A DNA stretch of 64,000 bases from Staphylococcus simiae (GCF_017357005.1 NZ_CP071589.1:248001-312000); one strand, 5' to 3'; positions 1 through 9,132 are shown, counted from the stretch's first letter. A program made the numbers and translations. Notes: generated from the letters alone by a model not told the origin.

Positions 1-599
1 TCAGTTACAGCTATACCTGATAATACTTCAGCTTCAGTTTCATTAGGAATGATCACATCGATTAACTTCAACAATGATTGGGGTAATGCTTTAGCTGGTG
101 CCGGATTTAGTATAGTTGTGACACCGTGTTGTCTAGCAATTTCAAAAGCTTTAGTAATAGCGGGGATAGGCACTTCTAATTGTGCAACGATGAAGTCTGC
201 ATTGATAATGGCATCTTGCGCTGTCATCACATCAGATTCATCGATGGTCATATTGGCACCACCATAGACATAAATCATATTTTGACCTTGGGAATCGACA
301 GTAATAAATGCTTGACCTGTTTTGGTATCTTCAGATTCGAAGACATAGGACGTATCGATATTAGCTGCGTTAAAATCATCAAGCATAAAGTTGGCGATAC
401 CATCTTTACCAATTTTAGTGATGAAGGTTGTATGTGAATTCATACGAGCAGTTGCAATAGCTTGGTTAGCGCCTTTACCACCACCATAGGATTGCTGTGC
501 TTCTTCGATATGCAATGTTTCACCAGGTTTAGCATATCGCTCAACAGTTAAAAATTGATCTACATTTGTTGAACCTAAAATAACAACATGATTTGTCAT
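1..599 (-). CDS. rbsK: Ribokinase, 5' part (continues past left edge)
   Basis: Phosphorylates D-ribose to ribose-5-phosphate with ATP (PfkB family, cytoplasmic). About 199 N-terminal residues are present. They carry the PfkB N-terminal pattern: ILGSTNVDQF at the start, then SYGGGKGANQAIATAR (the first PfkB signature, ribose contact), and a conserved NPAPA segment towards the cut end. The ATG at 597-599 has an AAGGAG about 9 bases upstream. The catalytic GAGD region is outside the window. In S. aureus rbsK heads an rbsK-rbsD-rbsU operon; whether rbsD follows cannot be seen here. Confidence 0.93.
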   Translation of the reverse strand, partial: MTNHVVILGSTNVDQFLTVERYAKPGETLHIEEAQQSYGGGKGANQAIATARMNSHTTFITKIGKDGIANFMLDDFNAANIDTSYVFESEDTKTGQAFITVDSQGQNMIYVYGGANMTIDESDVMTAQDAIINADFIVAQLEVPIPAITKAFEIARQHGVTTILNPAPAKALPQSLLKLIDVIIPNETEAEVLSGIAVT

Positions 600-700
600 A
601 GGACTTCGCTCCTTAGTTATCTTTAGTCATATCATAACATGTAATTTTCTGAAGGTTGAATGTTAAGTGATTCATGGATAGGGGATTGATAAAATAAAAA

Positions 701-742
701 TACGTCATATTATACAAACCAAAGTCTATATAATATGACGTA
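701..742. terminator. Bidirectional Rho-independent terminator
   Basis: A perfect 14-bp inverted repeat (701-714 with 729-742) has a 14-base loop. On the minus strand it is followed by a run of T and lies 10 bases beyond the pucG stop, so it most likely ends pucG transcription before rbsK's promoter region. Confidence 0.8.
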
Positions 743-751
743 TTGAATTAA

Positions 752-1966
752 TTAGTCGTTATAATAATCGATTAATGTTTGCATCGCTTTCGCAGGATCC
801 AAACCTTTAACGCCTTGTTGTTGTAAATACACTGAAAAAATAGATAAGAAAGATAATAAGTTTTGTTTATTAACTACATAACCCATTAGACCAATTCTCC
901 AAATTTTACCAGTTAATTCACCAAATGATGCAGCAATTTCTACACCAAAATTGTGTAATAAACCATTTCTGAACTGAGCATCGTCAATACCTTCAGGAAT
1001 ATTGACACAAATGACCATTTTCATTTCATTATTAGCATCTCCAAAGATAGATAAGCCTAGTGCTTCTAACGCACGTTTTAAACCTTCGTGATGATATTCA
1101 TGACGTTCAGCTCGTGCATGAACACCTTCTTCAATTGCTAATCGCAAACCAGTATATAAACCGTAAAGCATAGCTGTTGCTTCAGTGTGATGATTTAAGC
1201 GTTTGGCACTCCAATAATCTTGTAATTGTGTTAAATCTAAATAATTACTACGTATAAATGTATCATCTTCATTATCTTCAGTTGTTGTAATACCTAATTC
1301 TACACGTTTACGTTTGTTAATTTCTTCACTAAAACGATCATTAAAAGTAATAGGTGTAATGCCAGAAGGTACAGCTAAACATTTTTGTGCGCCACCAATA
1401 ACGGCATCTAATTCCCAATCGTCAACAGGAATCACAGTGCCTAAATATGTAGCTACGGCATCGACAACAGAGAAAATACCACGTTCTCTACATGCTTTAC
1501 CTAATTGATCGATAGGTTGTAAACGGCCTGTAGACGTTTCACCGTGCACAATTGCTAATACTTTTGGTTTAACTTCATCTAAAGCATCAATAATTTCTTG
1601 TTGTTCAAATACCTCACCCATCGGCTTTTGAATGTTATGAACAATACCACCAGCTCGTGTGACTAATTCTGTGAATAAATAGCCAAAGCGACCAATGATA
1701 GGTACTAGTACGACATCTCCAGGTTTAACAATACTTGCAATCACAGCTTCTAAACCAGCACGACTTGTACCGTCAATGGGGAATGACCATTGATTATGTG
1801 TTAGGAAAGATTCGCGGATTAATGACATTGTTTTGTTCATAATGTCAACGAATTCATAATCAAATTGTCCTAAAATAGTATTAGACATCGCTTGAGACAC
1901 ACGTGGGTCAACACTAACTGGTCCAGGTGTCATAATTAATCGTTTACTAATTTGTAATTCTTCCAT
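752..1966 (-). CDS. pucG: PucG-type (S)-ureidoglycine--glyoxylate aminotransferase (class V)
   Basis: A 404-residue fold-type I PLP aminotransferase of class V (alanine-glyoxylate/serine-pyruvate group). The N-terminus has the family pattern MTPGPVSVDPRV, followed by the SFPIDGTSRAGLEA segment. The PLP lysine is in GGAQKCLAVPSGI, preceded by the VVDAVA strand. The Q/N-type residues near the N-terminus resemble Bacillus PucG, which moves the amino group of ureidoglycine to glyoxylate, giving oxalurate and glycine. ATG start with GAGGTC upstream. It stands alone, between rbsK and an MFS gene, but its substrate would be made by the allantoin island at 30-45 kb. Alanine-glyoxylate aminotransferase is the main alternative. 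Confidence 0.8.
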   Translation of the reverse strand: MEELQISKRLIMTPGPVSVDPRVSQAMSNTILGQFDYEFVDIMNKTMSLIRESFLTHNQWSFPIDGTSRAGLEAVIASIVKPGDVVLVPIIGRFGYLFTELVTRAGGIVHNIQKPMGEVFEQQEIIDALDEVKPKVLAIVHGETSTGRLQPIDQLGKACRERGIFSVVDAVATYLGTVIPVDDWELDAVIGGAQKCLAVPSGITPITFNDRFSEEINKRKRVELGITTTEDNEDDTFIRSNYLDLTQLQDYWSAKRLNHHTEATAMLYGLYTGLRLAIEEGVHARAERHEYHHEGLKRALEALGLSIFGDANNEMKMVICVNIPEGIDDAQFRNGLLHNFGVEIAASFGELTGKIWRIGLMGYVVNKQNLLSFLSIFSVYLQQQGVKGLDPAKAMQTLIDYYND

Positions 1967-2169
1967 AAATTTTCGACCTCATTTTTTATATATTCACTCA
2001 CAATACAGTATAAATGTTTATAAGCAATAGATAATCGTGCAACTCAACAAATTTTAAAATTATTTTTGTCTGAATATTACAAAAATAGCCGCTATATACG
2101 ATATCTATTGTCATAGTTTAAAAAGATACATCTATAGTTATAAACTGAATTGCAAAAAATAAACATAAA

Positions 2170-2204
2170 GCCGTGATATGTCACAATTTGTCACATATCA
2201 CGGC
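2170..2204 (-). terminator. Terminator of the MFS gene
   Basis: A perfect 12-bp stem (2170-2181 with 2193-2204; GCCGTGATATGT) has an 11-base loop. It lies 15 bases beyond the stop of the minus-strand MFS gene and is followed in that direction by a T-rich stretch. On the plus strand it is followed by an A/T-rich stretch, so it may work both ways. Confidence 0.75.
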
Positions 2205-2219
2205 ACGTAAATATATGTT

Positions 2220-3596
2220 TTAAGCTTTAACATTTTTAGGGATAAGGAAGAAGGCAGATAGTGAACCAATCACCATCATGATAATCGTTACGACAAATGA
2301 TATGGTAGCAGCAGTACTAGCGGCATAGTGTAATTGTAAAGCTGCAAATACTGTAGTGTTTAATGCGATACCAAAGGCACCACCTAATGTACCACTCATT
2401 TTATACATACCTGTTGCAAGACCAACTTTTTCTTCGGACATGCTAAAAATAGCAATTGTTAATCCTGGTGTAGCAACTAATCCGTTACCAATCGCACAGA
2501 TAATGAAACCTACAACAACGGCAATCATATAATAAGAAGTTGGCAAGGTGGTCATCGTTATACCAATAATACCTAGTGCAGGGAACAATGGACCTAAGAT
2601 TAGCATCAATTTACCGCCGAATTTGAGTGTTGCTTTTTCTCCAAAGCGAATCATGAACATCGCCATAATAGCATACGGTAGTGTAACATAACCTGCTTGT
2701 TCGGCTGTTAAATGAAGATGCGTTTGGGCATAGATATTAAATACGACTGTAGTACCTAAGCCACTATTTAAGACGAAGTTATTGAGGAAAGCGCCAATAA
2801 ATGGACGATTACGAAAGACGCTAAAGTCAATAAATGGATAGTGTTTGCCACGTTCAATAAAGATAAATACTGCAACACTTAAGATGAAAATAATGGTGCA
2901 AGTTATTGAAAATGTGCTAAACCAACCTTGTTCAAATCCTTGTGTCAGTAATAAAGTAAAACTGCCTACGATGATACCAAAAATAAACATTCCAACATAA
3001 TCGAAAGGTGCGCGATCTAAGTGTTTAGTAATCTGATCTTTACTACCTTTAAGTAACATAAACGCTATTAATGAAATAGCAATGCTAATAACAAAGTTAG
3101 TTTGCCAATTGATACGAGTAGCTATAAAACCACCGATAACACCGGCTAGGCCTATACCACCAACGGTACTTATCATTAAGTAGCTAATGGCACGTCTTAA
3201 TTGTTGCCCTTTAAATTGATTATTTAACACACCAACTGTAGACGGTAAAAGAATGGCCGCTGACAAACCTTGTAATACACGACCAACAATTAACAATGTA
3301 GTTAAACCAGACAAAATTAATAGTAATGAAGCCAAAATATTTATCATTAATCCTATATAAGTCATTCGTAATTGACCTATTTTATCAGCGATATCTCCTG
3401 CAGCAACCATAAAGATACCTGTAGCAAAAGACGTTAAACTAATAGATAAATTTAACATACCTGGAGACGTATGATATGTTTGGCCAACTAAAGGACCTAT
3501 ATTAATAAAAGATTGCGCAAATAACCAATATGTAAGCACTGATAGCATAATCGCTATAATGATATTTGATTGAGAACGTTGATACGTTTTTTGCAA
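2220..3596 (-). CDS. MFS transporter, DHA2-like (14-TM drug/solute exporter type)
   Basis: An integral membrane protein of about 458 residues with the DHA2 pattern: N-terminal hydrophobic helix, loop 2-3 motif GDIADKIGQLRMTYIG (motif A: G-x-x-x-D-x-x-G), GRVLQGLSAAILLPS (motif B) and a Gly-rich antiporter-type helix TVGGIGLAGVIGGFIATRINW (motif C). About 14 membrane helices are likely. Start choice: an upstream in-frame GTG at 3605 lies inside the AGAGGTGA ribosome site (3602-3609), so TTG at 3594-3596, 5 bases beyond it, is preferred. SdrM/NorB-type multidrug efflux is a reasonable comparison, but the substrate is unknown. Confidence 0.82.
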   Translation of the reverse strand: MQKTYQRSQSNIIIAIMLSVLTYWLFAQSFINIGPLVGQTYHTSPGMLNLSISLTSFATGIFMVAAGDIADKIGQLRMTYIGLMINILASLLLILSGLTTLLIVGRVLQGLSAAILLPSTVGVLNNQFKGQQLRRAISYLMISTVGGIGLAGVIGGFIATRINWQTNFVISIAISLIAFMLLKGSKDQITKHLDRAPFDYVGMFIFGIIVGSFTLLLTQGFEQGWFSTFSITCTIIFILSVAVFIFIERGKHYPFIDFSVFRNRPFIGAFLNNFVLNSGLGTTVVFNIYAQTHLHLTAEQAGYVTLPYAIMAMFMIRFGEKATLKFGGKLMLILGPLFPALGIIGITMTTLPTSYYMIAVVVGFIICAIGNGLVATPGLTIAIFSMSEEKVGLATGMYKMSGTLGGAFGIALNTTVFAALQLHYAASTAATISFVVTIIMMVIGSLSAFFLIPKNVKA

Positions 3597-3769
3597 AATA
3601 GTCACCTCTAAATTATTATTTTTACTAAAATATCGTGTTATAGTAACTTCAAGATGCGCTAGATAACACGATAACTAAATATATGATAGCATATAATTGA
3701 GAATTAATATCAATTAAAAAGTAAGAAAATACATTGTGATATACATTTGATGATAAAGGAGAAATAATT

Positions 3770-4756
3770 ATGTGCACAGGGTATACAATAACAACTCAAA
3801 ATGGACAAGTCATACTTGGTAGAACGATGGATTATGATTATCCACTGGATGGTTATCCAGCAGTAACACCTAGACATTATCATTGGACATCACGAACAGG
3901 TACAACAGGACAAACGAAGTATGGATTTATCGGTACTGGCAGTGATATGGAAGGATTTATTTACGGGGATGGTGTCAATGAGCACGGGGTTGCTTTATCA
4001 ACACAATATTTCCGTGGCTATAGTTCTTACGCGACTGAACATAAAGACAAAGCGATGAATATTACTCAAAATGAAATCGTAACGTGGATCTTAGGTTACA
4101 CAACGAGTATTGAAGATTTAAAACAACAAGCCGCAACGATTAATGTTGTTGCGATTGTATTAAATGATATTGAAGAAGTACCGCCATTACATTATCATGT
4201 TTCAGATGCTACAGGTCAGTCGGTTGAAGTATCTTTCGATGAAGGTCGTGTTGTTGTGACAGATAACCCGTTAGGCGTATTAACTAATCATCCTGACTTA
4301 GCTTGGCATTATAATCATTTAAGACAGTATGCTAACATATCTCCTTATACTGCTGACAACTACAACTTTGATGGTGTAACGATAGAACATTTAGGTAATG
4401 AATCAGGTACATATGGATTGCCAGGTGGTTTTACATCATCCGAACGCTTCGTACGTATGGCATTTTTGAAATCTAATATTGATCAACATAATGATCAAGC
4501 GTTAGATGTGTTAAATGCGTTTAAATTATTGGATGCTGTAAGTATTCCTAAAGGCATAGTGAGACCAGCTGATGCTGATAGTCATTATACGATGTATCAA
4601 ACGGTATTAAATTTAACAAATCCTAGTGTATATGTGAAATATTATAATAGTAATGCCATAACACAATTAACATTAACGGAAGAGTTAATTAGTCGACAAG
4701 AAATGACAATTTATGATGTCAGTCCACAAATGTCTATTCAACAGTTAAATGATTAG
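3770..4756 (+). CDS. Choloylglycine hydrolase family (linear amide C-N hydrolase)
   Basis: A 328-residue Ntn-hydrolase of the bile-salt hydrolase/penicillin V acylase family. The nucleophile is Cys2, exposed once the initiator Met is removed (MCTG). Arg18 and Asp21 (GRTMDYDY) match the family's catalytic positions, an Asn lies in VLTNHP, and the conserved Arg lies in GGFTSSERFVR. No signal peptide, so it is cytoplasmic. ATG start with AAAGGAG upstream. Whether it cleaves bile salts, penicillin V or N-acyl amino acids cannot be told from these residues. Related genes exist near lytM in S. aureus, where the function is also mostly inferred. Confidence 0.85.
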   Translation: MCTGYTITTQNGQVILGRTMDYDYPLDGYPAVTPRHYHWTSRTGTTGQTKYGFIGTGSDMEGFIYGDGVNEHGVALSTQYFRGYSSYATEHKDKAMNITQNEIVTWILGYTTSIEDLKQQAATINVVAIVLNDIEEVPPLHYHVSDATGQSVEVSFDEGRVVVTDNPLGVLTNHPDLAWHYNHLRQYANISPYTADNYNFDGVTIEHLGNESGTYGLPGGFTSSERFVRMAFLKSNIDQHNDQALDVLNAFKLLDAVSIPKGIVRPADADSHYTMYQTVLNLTNPSVYVKYYNSNAITQLTLTEELISRQEMTIYDVSPQMSIQQLND

Positions 4757-4878
4757 GTTAATAACATGTTAGTGAGACATAGTAGTTGAGCTATGCATTG
4801 TTATAACAACATAATAAGTGTAATCTATAGGTAGTAAAGCGTATTAAAAATCCAACTATAAAGAGAGGACGCCATGAT

Positions 4879-5271
4879 ATGCAATTAAACTTAAAAGAAG
4901 CGGAAATCTTAGATTATTTAAAGCAACAGTATCCACAAAAAACGTTTAGTAAAGGTAGACTGCTGATTGGACAACATAAACGTGATGATTTAGAAATATT
5001 TTATTTTGGTGAGGATTTCTTAGTAGTCATAATGGTAGGGTTTAAAACTTATGAAGTTAGAACGACAAATGAATTGGACTATCAAAAAATAAATCGTGTA
5101 GCACTCAAAGATGGTGTGCTTTATAGAAAAATGACTATAGAAACGAGTGAAGAATTATTACAATATGAAACATCTAAATTGTTGGAGTCAGATTTTCATA
5201 ATGATAATTTTGAACAATTTATCAAAGGACAAAAAGAACGTGTCATATATGAACACGGTCAATTTTTATAA
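4879..5271 (+). CDS. Conserved hypothetical protein, 130 aa
   Basis: I do not recognise a family. The protein is soluble, with no signal peptide or membrane segment. It has mixed alpha/beta character: an amphipathic N-terminal helix (NLKEAEILDYLKQQYP), a central beta-rich part (IFYFGEDFLVVIMVGFKTYEVRT), and an acidic/charged helical C-terminus. The ATG at 4879 is 10 bases downstream of AGAGAGG; a nearer ATG at 4874 is in another frame. It is followed by a strong terminator and lies between the amidase and the propeller gene, so it may be its own transcription unit or the end of the amidase unit. Confidence 0.7.
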   Translation: MQLNLKEAEILDYLKQQYPQKTFSKGRLLIGQHKRDDLEIFYFGEDFLVVIMVGFKTYEVRTTNELDYQKINRVALKDGVLYRKMTIETSEELLQYETSKLLESDFHNDNFEQFIKGQKERVIYEHGQFL

Positions 5272-5283
5272 CGACAGGAATAT

Positions 5284-5318
5284 ACAGAGAATCGTGCATA
5301 GCATGATTCTCTGTTTTT
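5284..5318 (+). terminator. Rho-independent terminator
   Basis: A 14-bp stem with one G-U pair (5284-5297 with 5301-5314), a 3-base loop and a T5 run. It lies 13 bases beyond the stop of the 130-aa gene. Confidence 0.9.
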
Positions 5319-5365
5319 AGGGTAAATAGAGTCATAAAATACATGATGAATTTGGAGATATTTAG

Positions 5366-6427
5366 ATGAGAACATTTTATGCAGGATTAGAAAAAGAATT
5401 GTTAGTAATTAAAGAAACAGCACAAGGATATCAAGTAACTAGTCATTTTAAAGGGACTAATCCAACTAGTATAGCTATAGACCCTAGTGATCATAATATT
5501 GTTTATTGTACGACATACGGAAATGGCTTATGGAAGAGCGTAGACGCTGGTCAACATTTTGAAGCGATTGGACAAAGTAACTCATACTATACACCTAATT
5601 TTGGTAATGGAATTGCTTCTGCATATATGACAGCAGTTTATATAGATGACACTACGAATATATTATATGTAGGGACTGAACAAAGTGCCTTGTATTATTC
5701 GCATGACAAAGGGCAAACATTTAAAGAGTTTGAAGCAATCCAATCATTACCATCTAAATCACGTTGGCAATTTCCACCGCGTCCTGAAACCCATCATGTT
5801 CAAGCAATCGCAGGCAGTTATGTTAATAGTCAAATATTAAATGTTGCTATTGAATTCGGTGCAGTGATTAGAACGATAGACGGTGGTCATACTTGGCGAG
5901 ATGATGAACAGCCGAGTCCTAGAGATATTCATACATTACGTAATCATCCTATGGCACCAGGTAGATTATATGCCGCATGTGGTGATGGTATGTTAACAGC
6001 AGGACATTCTTATGCTGAAAGTCAAGACGATGGACAGACATGGACGTTCAAAAGTGATGGTATCAAACATCGATATTTATATAGCTTAGCAGTTAATTCA
6101 CAAAATCCTGAAGATATCATTGTATCAGCAGCACATAGTGCTTATGAAGCACATATGCCAACAAATAAAAAAGCTACAGTTTATCGCAAATTACACAATG
6201 AAACATGGCAATTGTGGAATGAAGGTTTACCATTTGAAGAAAGTTATATTCATAAATTGACAGCAGATCCGAATAAAGACGGTCAATTTTATGCGTTAAA
6301 TAATCATGGTTTATATCAACGACATAGTGATAGCGAAGCATGGCAACAATTAGAACTTGAATGGTTGGAAGATTATAAAGATCAACATCCTAGTTTTTTA
6401 AAAGTTGTGACAGCTAAAGATGAATAG
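5366..6427 (+). CDS. Asp-box (BNR-repeat) beta-propeller protein, sialidase/VPS10-like fold
   Basis: A 353-residue protein with at least four Asp-box motifs of the S-x-D-x-G-x-T/H-W/F type: SVDAGQHF, SHDKGQTF, TIDGGHTW and SQDDGQTW. They are spaced roughly one propeller blade apart. Such boxes are structural; they occur in sialidases, sortilin-like and photosystem-assembly propellers. The protein has no signal peptide, and the Arg triad of a real sialidase is not evident, so 'sialidase' would be an over-call. ATG start with TTGGAGA upstream. No obvious terminator follows. Function unknown; probably a cytoplasmic binding or scaffold propeller. Confidence 0.72.
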   Translation: MRTFYAGLEKELLVIKETAQGYQVTSHFKGTNPTSIAIDPSDHNIVYCTTYGNGLWKSVDAGQHFEAIGQSNSYYTPNFGNGIASAYMTAVYIDDTTNILYVGTEQSALYYSHDKGQTFKEFEAIQSLPSKSRWQFPPRPETHHVQAIAGSYVNSQILNVAIEFGAVIRTIDGGHTWRDDEQPSPRDIHTLRNHPMAPGRLYAACGDGMLTAGHSYAESQDDGQTWTFKSDGIKHRYLYSLAVNSQNPEDIIVSAAHSAYEAHMPTNKKATVYRKLHNETWQLWNEGLPFEESYIHKLTADPNKDGQFYALNNHGLYQRHSDSEAWQQLELEWLEDYKDQHPSFLKVVTAKDE

Positions 6428-6610
6428 AGGGCAATAGTAGTAATATATAAAAGAATTGTTTAAAACTCTATCAATAATTCAAATATTACAAAATCTATAA
6501 TAAAAGTAATGATAATGTAATGTTGTTAGAGTAATTTTACGAAAATATTAAAAGATTGATATTTTAACTAGATTTACTTTACTCATTTTTTTAAATACCT
6601 TAATATGTGT

Positions 6611-6680
6611 AGTACGATTTAGCTATAGCTACGTATTACAATAATAGTACGATTTAGATATAACTACGTATTACAATAAT
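6611..6680 (+). repeat. Two tandem 35-bp repeats directly upstream of lytM
   Basis: Copies at 6611-6645 and 6646-6680 are abutting and differ at only two positions. Each contains AGTACGATTTAG and CTACGTATTACAATAAT. The second copy ends exactly where the lytM ribosome site (GGAGG, 6681-6685) begins, so the duplication lies in the lytM leader or promoter. Confidence 0.9.
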
Positions 6681-6696
6681 GGAGGATGTTTAATAA

Positions 6697-7749
6697 ATGA
6701 AAAAATTAACAGCAGCAACAATCGCTACAATGGGGTTCGCTACTTTTTCTTTAGCACATCATGCTGATGCGGCTGAATTAAACAATAATGCCCAACAATC
6801 ACAAGAAAGTACTACTCAATCAACACAAACACAAGATGTCTCTTATGGGACTTACTATACAGTTGATAGTATGGGTAACTATCATCATACGCCAGACGGT
6901 AACTGGAACCAATCAATGTTCGATAATAAGGAATATGATTATACTTTAGTAGATGCACAAGGACATACACATTATTTTTATAATTGTTATCCAAATAGTG
7001 TAGCTTCTAACAATGCAACTCAACAAGCAACAACACATCACACATCAATTCAACCAGTAACAGCTGAAGATAATAATGACTACACAGCAAGTCAAAGTCA
7101 TGAGCAAATTGAAAAATATGGATATAATCCAAATATGGGACCTGATGCAACGTATCAACAAAACGGTTCACAATCAAACTACAGTGATGCATATAATCGT
7201 AATGATGGTACTGGGGTCGTAAATTATCCAAATGGTAGTTCAGGACAAGTAGCTTCAAATGCGAACACTAATGCATCATCTAATGCAAATGGTTCAGCAG
7301 CTACACAAAATGATAATCAAGGTGCTACTAGCCATGCTACAGCACAAGGTCATGCATCTAATGCAAGCTGGTTAACTAGTCGTAGACAATTACAACCATT
7401 TGGTCACTATCATGGCGGTGGTGCTCATTACGGTATAGACTTTGATGTACCTGCAAATTCACCAGTATACTCATTAACTGATGGTACAATTGTACAAGCA
7501 GGATGGAGTAACTATGGTGGTGGTAACCAAGTGACAATCCGTGAAGCAAACAGTAACAACTATCAATGGTATATGCATAATAATAGCGTTACTGTAAAAG
7601 CAGGAGATAAAGTGAAAGCTGGAGATCAAATTGCTGTTTCTGGTAGCACTGGTAACTCAACTGGTCCACACGTTCATTTCCAACGTATGTCAGGTGGTAT
7701 CGGTAACCAATACGCAGTAGATCCAACTTCATATTTACAAAGTAGATAA
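6697..7749 (+). CDS. lytM: LytM, glycyl-glycine endopeptidase (peptidase M23)
   Basis: A secreted zinc endopeptidase that cuts the pentaglycine bridges of staphylococcal peptidoglycan. The signal peptide is at residues 1-26, ending HHADAA. Residues about 27-125 carry the LytM N-terminal region, with Asn126 in DNNDY at the place of the occluding Asn of S. aureus LytM. A Ser/Asn/Gly-rich linker covers about 150-225 and the M23 domain about 228-350. Zinc ligands are His244, Asp248 and His327; catalytic His are 294 and 325 ([20 protein letters not shown]). It is 350 residues, against 316 remembered for S. aureus; the extra length is in the N-terminal half and linker. ATG start with GGAGG. A strong terminator follows. 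Confidence 0.96.
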   Translation: MKKLTAATIATMGFATFSLAHHADAAELNNNAQQSQESTTQSTQTQDVSYGTYYTVDSMGNYHHTPDGNWNQSMFDNKEYDYTLVDAQGHTHYFYNCYPNSVASNNATQQATTHHTSIQPVTAEDNNDYTASQSHEQIEKYGYNPNMGPDATYQQNGSQSNYSDAYNRNDGTGVVNYPNGSSGQVASNANTNASSNANGSAATQNDNQGATSHATAQGHASNASWLTSRRQLQPFGHYHGGGAHYGIDFDVPANSPVYSLTDGTIVQAGWSNYGGGNQVTIREANSNNYQWYMHNNSVTVKAGDKVKAGDQIAVSGSTGNSTGPHVHFQRMSGGIGNQYAVDPTSYLQSR

Positions 7750-7757
7750 GATATAAC

Positions 7758-7806
7758 AAATCCCAAACACACAGACGTTGATAAAACGTTTAAGTGTTTG
7801 GGATTT
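7758..7806 (+). terminator. lytM terminator
   Basis: A perfect 13-bp stem (7758-7770 with 7794-7806) is followed by a run of T, 8 bases beyond the lytM stop. The loop holds a smaller ACGTT/AACGT hairpin. Confidence 0.92.
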
Positions 7807-7826
7807 TTTTAGTCCTCTATTTTCTA

Positions 7827-7881
7827 GGACTGATACATAAAAAGTGAATAATTATGTATCAGTCCAATTTGGGAGGGTACC
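7827..7881 (+). repeat. Short dispersed hairpin repeat (family 2, best copy)
   Basis: A perfect 14-bp inverted repeat GGACTGATACATAA (7827-7840 with 7852-7865) with an 11-base loop, followed by the tail CAATTTGGGAGGGTACC. The same hairpin and tail recur at 17085-17148, 45995-46153 and 46166-46218. The tail alone follows the long repeat at 28180-28194. Confidence 0.8.
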
Positions 7882-7978
7882 TAAAAACGCCTCACTAACT
7901 TTAATAGTGAAGTGTTTTTTGCATATAATGAATGATATTCTGGTTAATTAAATAATGATATTAGCTAGTAGAGAAAAA

Positions 7979-8249
7979 GCTTGGGACAAAATGTATTTTA
8001 CACTTAAATTTAAGCATTTGGCAGTAACTATCTGGTTTTCAAAGCGCTGATAAATCACCATTTTGAAAACCAAGTCAGTCTTGCCGGGGTGGAAGGGACC
8101 CAACACAAAAAAACTGGTTAGTCAGTTTTTTCAGACAATGCAAGTTGGGCAAGAACTAGTAAAGATTGTAAATCTAACTAGTTCTAAATGTGCAAGACGG
8201 ACATCTACGAAATAAATTTTATATAAAATTTATTTCTGTCCCACTCCCA
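7979..8249 (+). repeat. Long dispersed intergenic repeat, family 1, copy A (long form)
   Basis: Begins GCTTGGGACAAA, contains GGCAGTAACTATCTGG and the core AGTCAGTCTTGCCGGGGTGG, and ends TTCTGTCCCACTCCC. Its outer ends TGGGACA/TGTCCCA are inverted. Other copies: 15001-15220 (inverted), 28021-28177 and 55501-55663; decayed copies near 13600 and 17290. This long form has about 100 extra bases with their own inverted repeat (AGAACTAGT/ACTAGTTCT). With the hairpin at 7827 it fills the 542-base lytM-FNT gap; no gene is seen there. Confidence 0.82.
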
Positions 8250-8292
8250 TCCACTAGGTCATATGATTAATAAAGATGTTATTAGCTTACTT

Positions 8293-9132
8293 TTAATCAA
8301 TAAATTGTTTATGATCATTTAAATAAGCATAAAATAGACCGATAATTAAGCCTCCACCAATATAGTTACCAATAAAAGCAGCGATGATGTTTGACATGGC
8401 TGGAATAAAATGTAATGTATCTACTTGATAAATAAGTCCACCCATAAATAAGCAACTATTGTAAACGACGTGCTCATAGCCCATAAAAGCAAAGATAGTG
8501 ACACCAAACATCATGACAAACATCTTAGCTAAGACATCATCAATTTGCATCGCAATAACTAATGAAATATTGATGAAAAAGTTAGCAAAGATTGCTTTTA
8601 CTAGAATACTTAAAAATCCTGTAGATAATGTTTTATGTTCTATAACAGATGATAATTGAGAAAGCATTTCTGGTGTCATAACATTAGAAAAGCGCATAAA
8701 ACTAAATAGAATTAAAGCACCTAATATATTCCCAGCAAAACATAATAAGAAAATTTTTAATACTCTTGTTGGTTTAATAACTTTGTAGTATAACCCAACG
8801 GTGAAATACATAAAATTGCTGGTCAGTAATTCAGAATTGGTAAATAGTATGAGTACTAAAGCGAAACTAAATGTAATTGAGCCAGCCATATTTACTATAC
8901 CAGCAGGTAAATCAGGTTCATGTGTTGCTTTAACAGATAATACAAATACAGTAATAATGCCAATGATGAATCCTGCCATCATCGCACGTAATAAATAACG
9001 TTTGAAATAAACATTTTGTAATATATCTTTAGTCTTAATAGTTTCAACAACACTATTAACCCACTCATCACCGTAAAATATTTTATCCCACTTTATTGGT
9101 TTATCTTTCAATGTTAGTTCCTCACTTTTCAT
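8293..9132 (-). CDS. Formate/nitrite transporter (FNT family)
   Basis: A 279-residue FNT channel with six predicted membrane helices. It has the half-helix region AGNILGALILFSF and the C-terminal repeat HVVYNSCLFMGGLIY...NYIGGGLIIGLFYAYL, both typical of FocA/NirC. It carries formate or nitrite across the membrane under low oxygen. The ATG at 9132 has no good ribosome site. An in-frame TTG at 9111 follows GTGAGGAA at 6-8 bases and may be the true start, removing 7 residues. A perfect Rex box lies just upstream, which fits redox control. Confidence 0.9.
   Translation of the reverse strand: MKSEELTLKDKPIKWDKIFYGDEWVNSVVETIKTKDILQNVYFKRYLLRAMMAGFIIGIITVFVLSVKATHEPDLPAGIVNMAGSITFSFALVLILFTNSELLTSNFMYFTVGLYYKVIKPTRVLKIFLLCFAGNILGALILFSFMRFSNVMTPEMLSQLSSVIEHKTLSTGFLSILVKAIFANFFINISLVIAMQIDDVLAKMFVMMFGVTIFAFMGYEHVVYNSCLFMGGLIYQVDTLHFIPAMSNIIAAFIGNYIGGGLIIGLFYAYLNDHKQFID

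Noticed and set aside
6428-6696. WalR (YycF) box upstream of lytM
   Set aside because: One half-site TGTAAT is present near 6520, but the second half five bases on does not fit TGTWAH; the ATTACA units of the tandem repeat are 35 bases apart. Not good enough to call.
6812-7258. Minus-strand open frames within lytM
   Set aside because: They arise from the low-complexity Asn/Ser/Tyr-rich coding sequence, have no start signals and give His/Tyr/Leu-biased protein.
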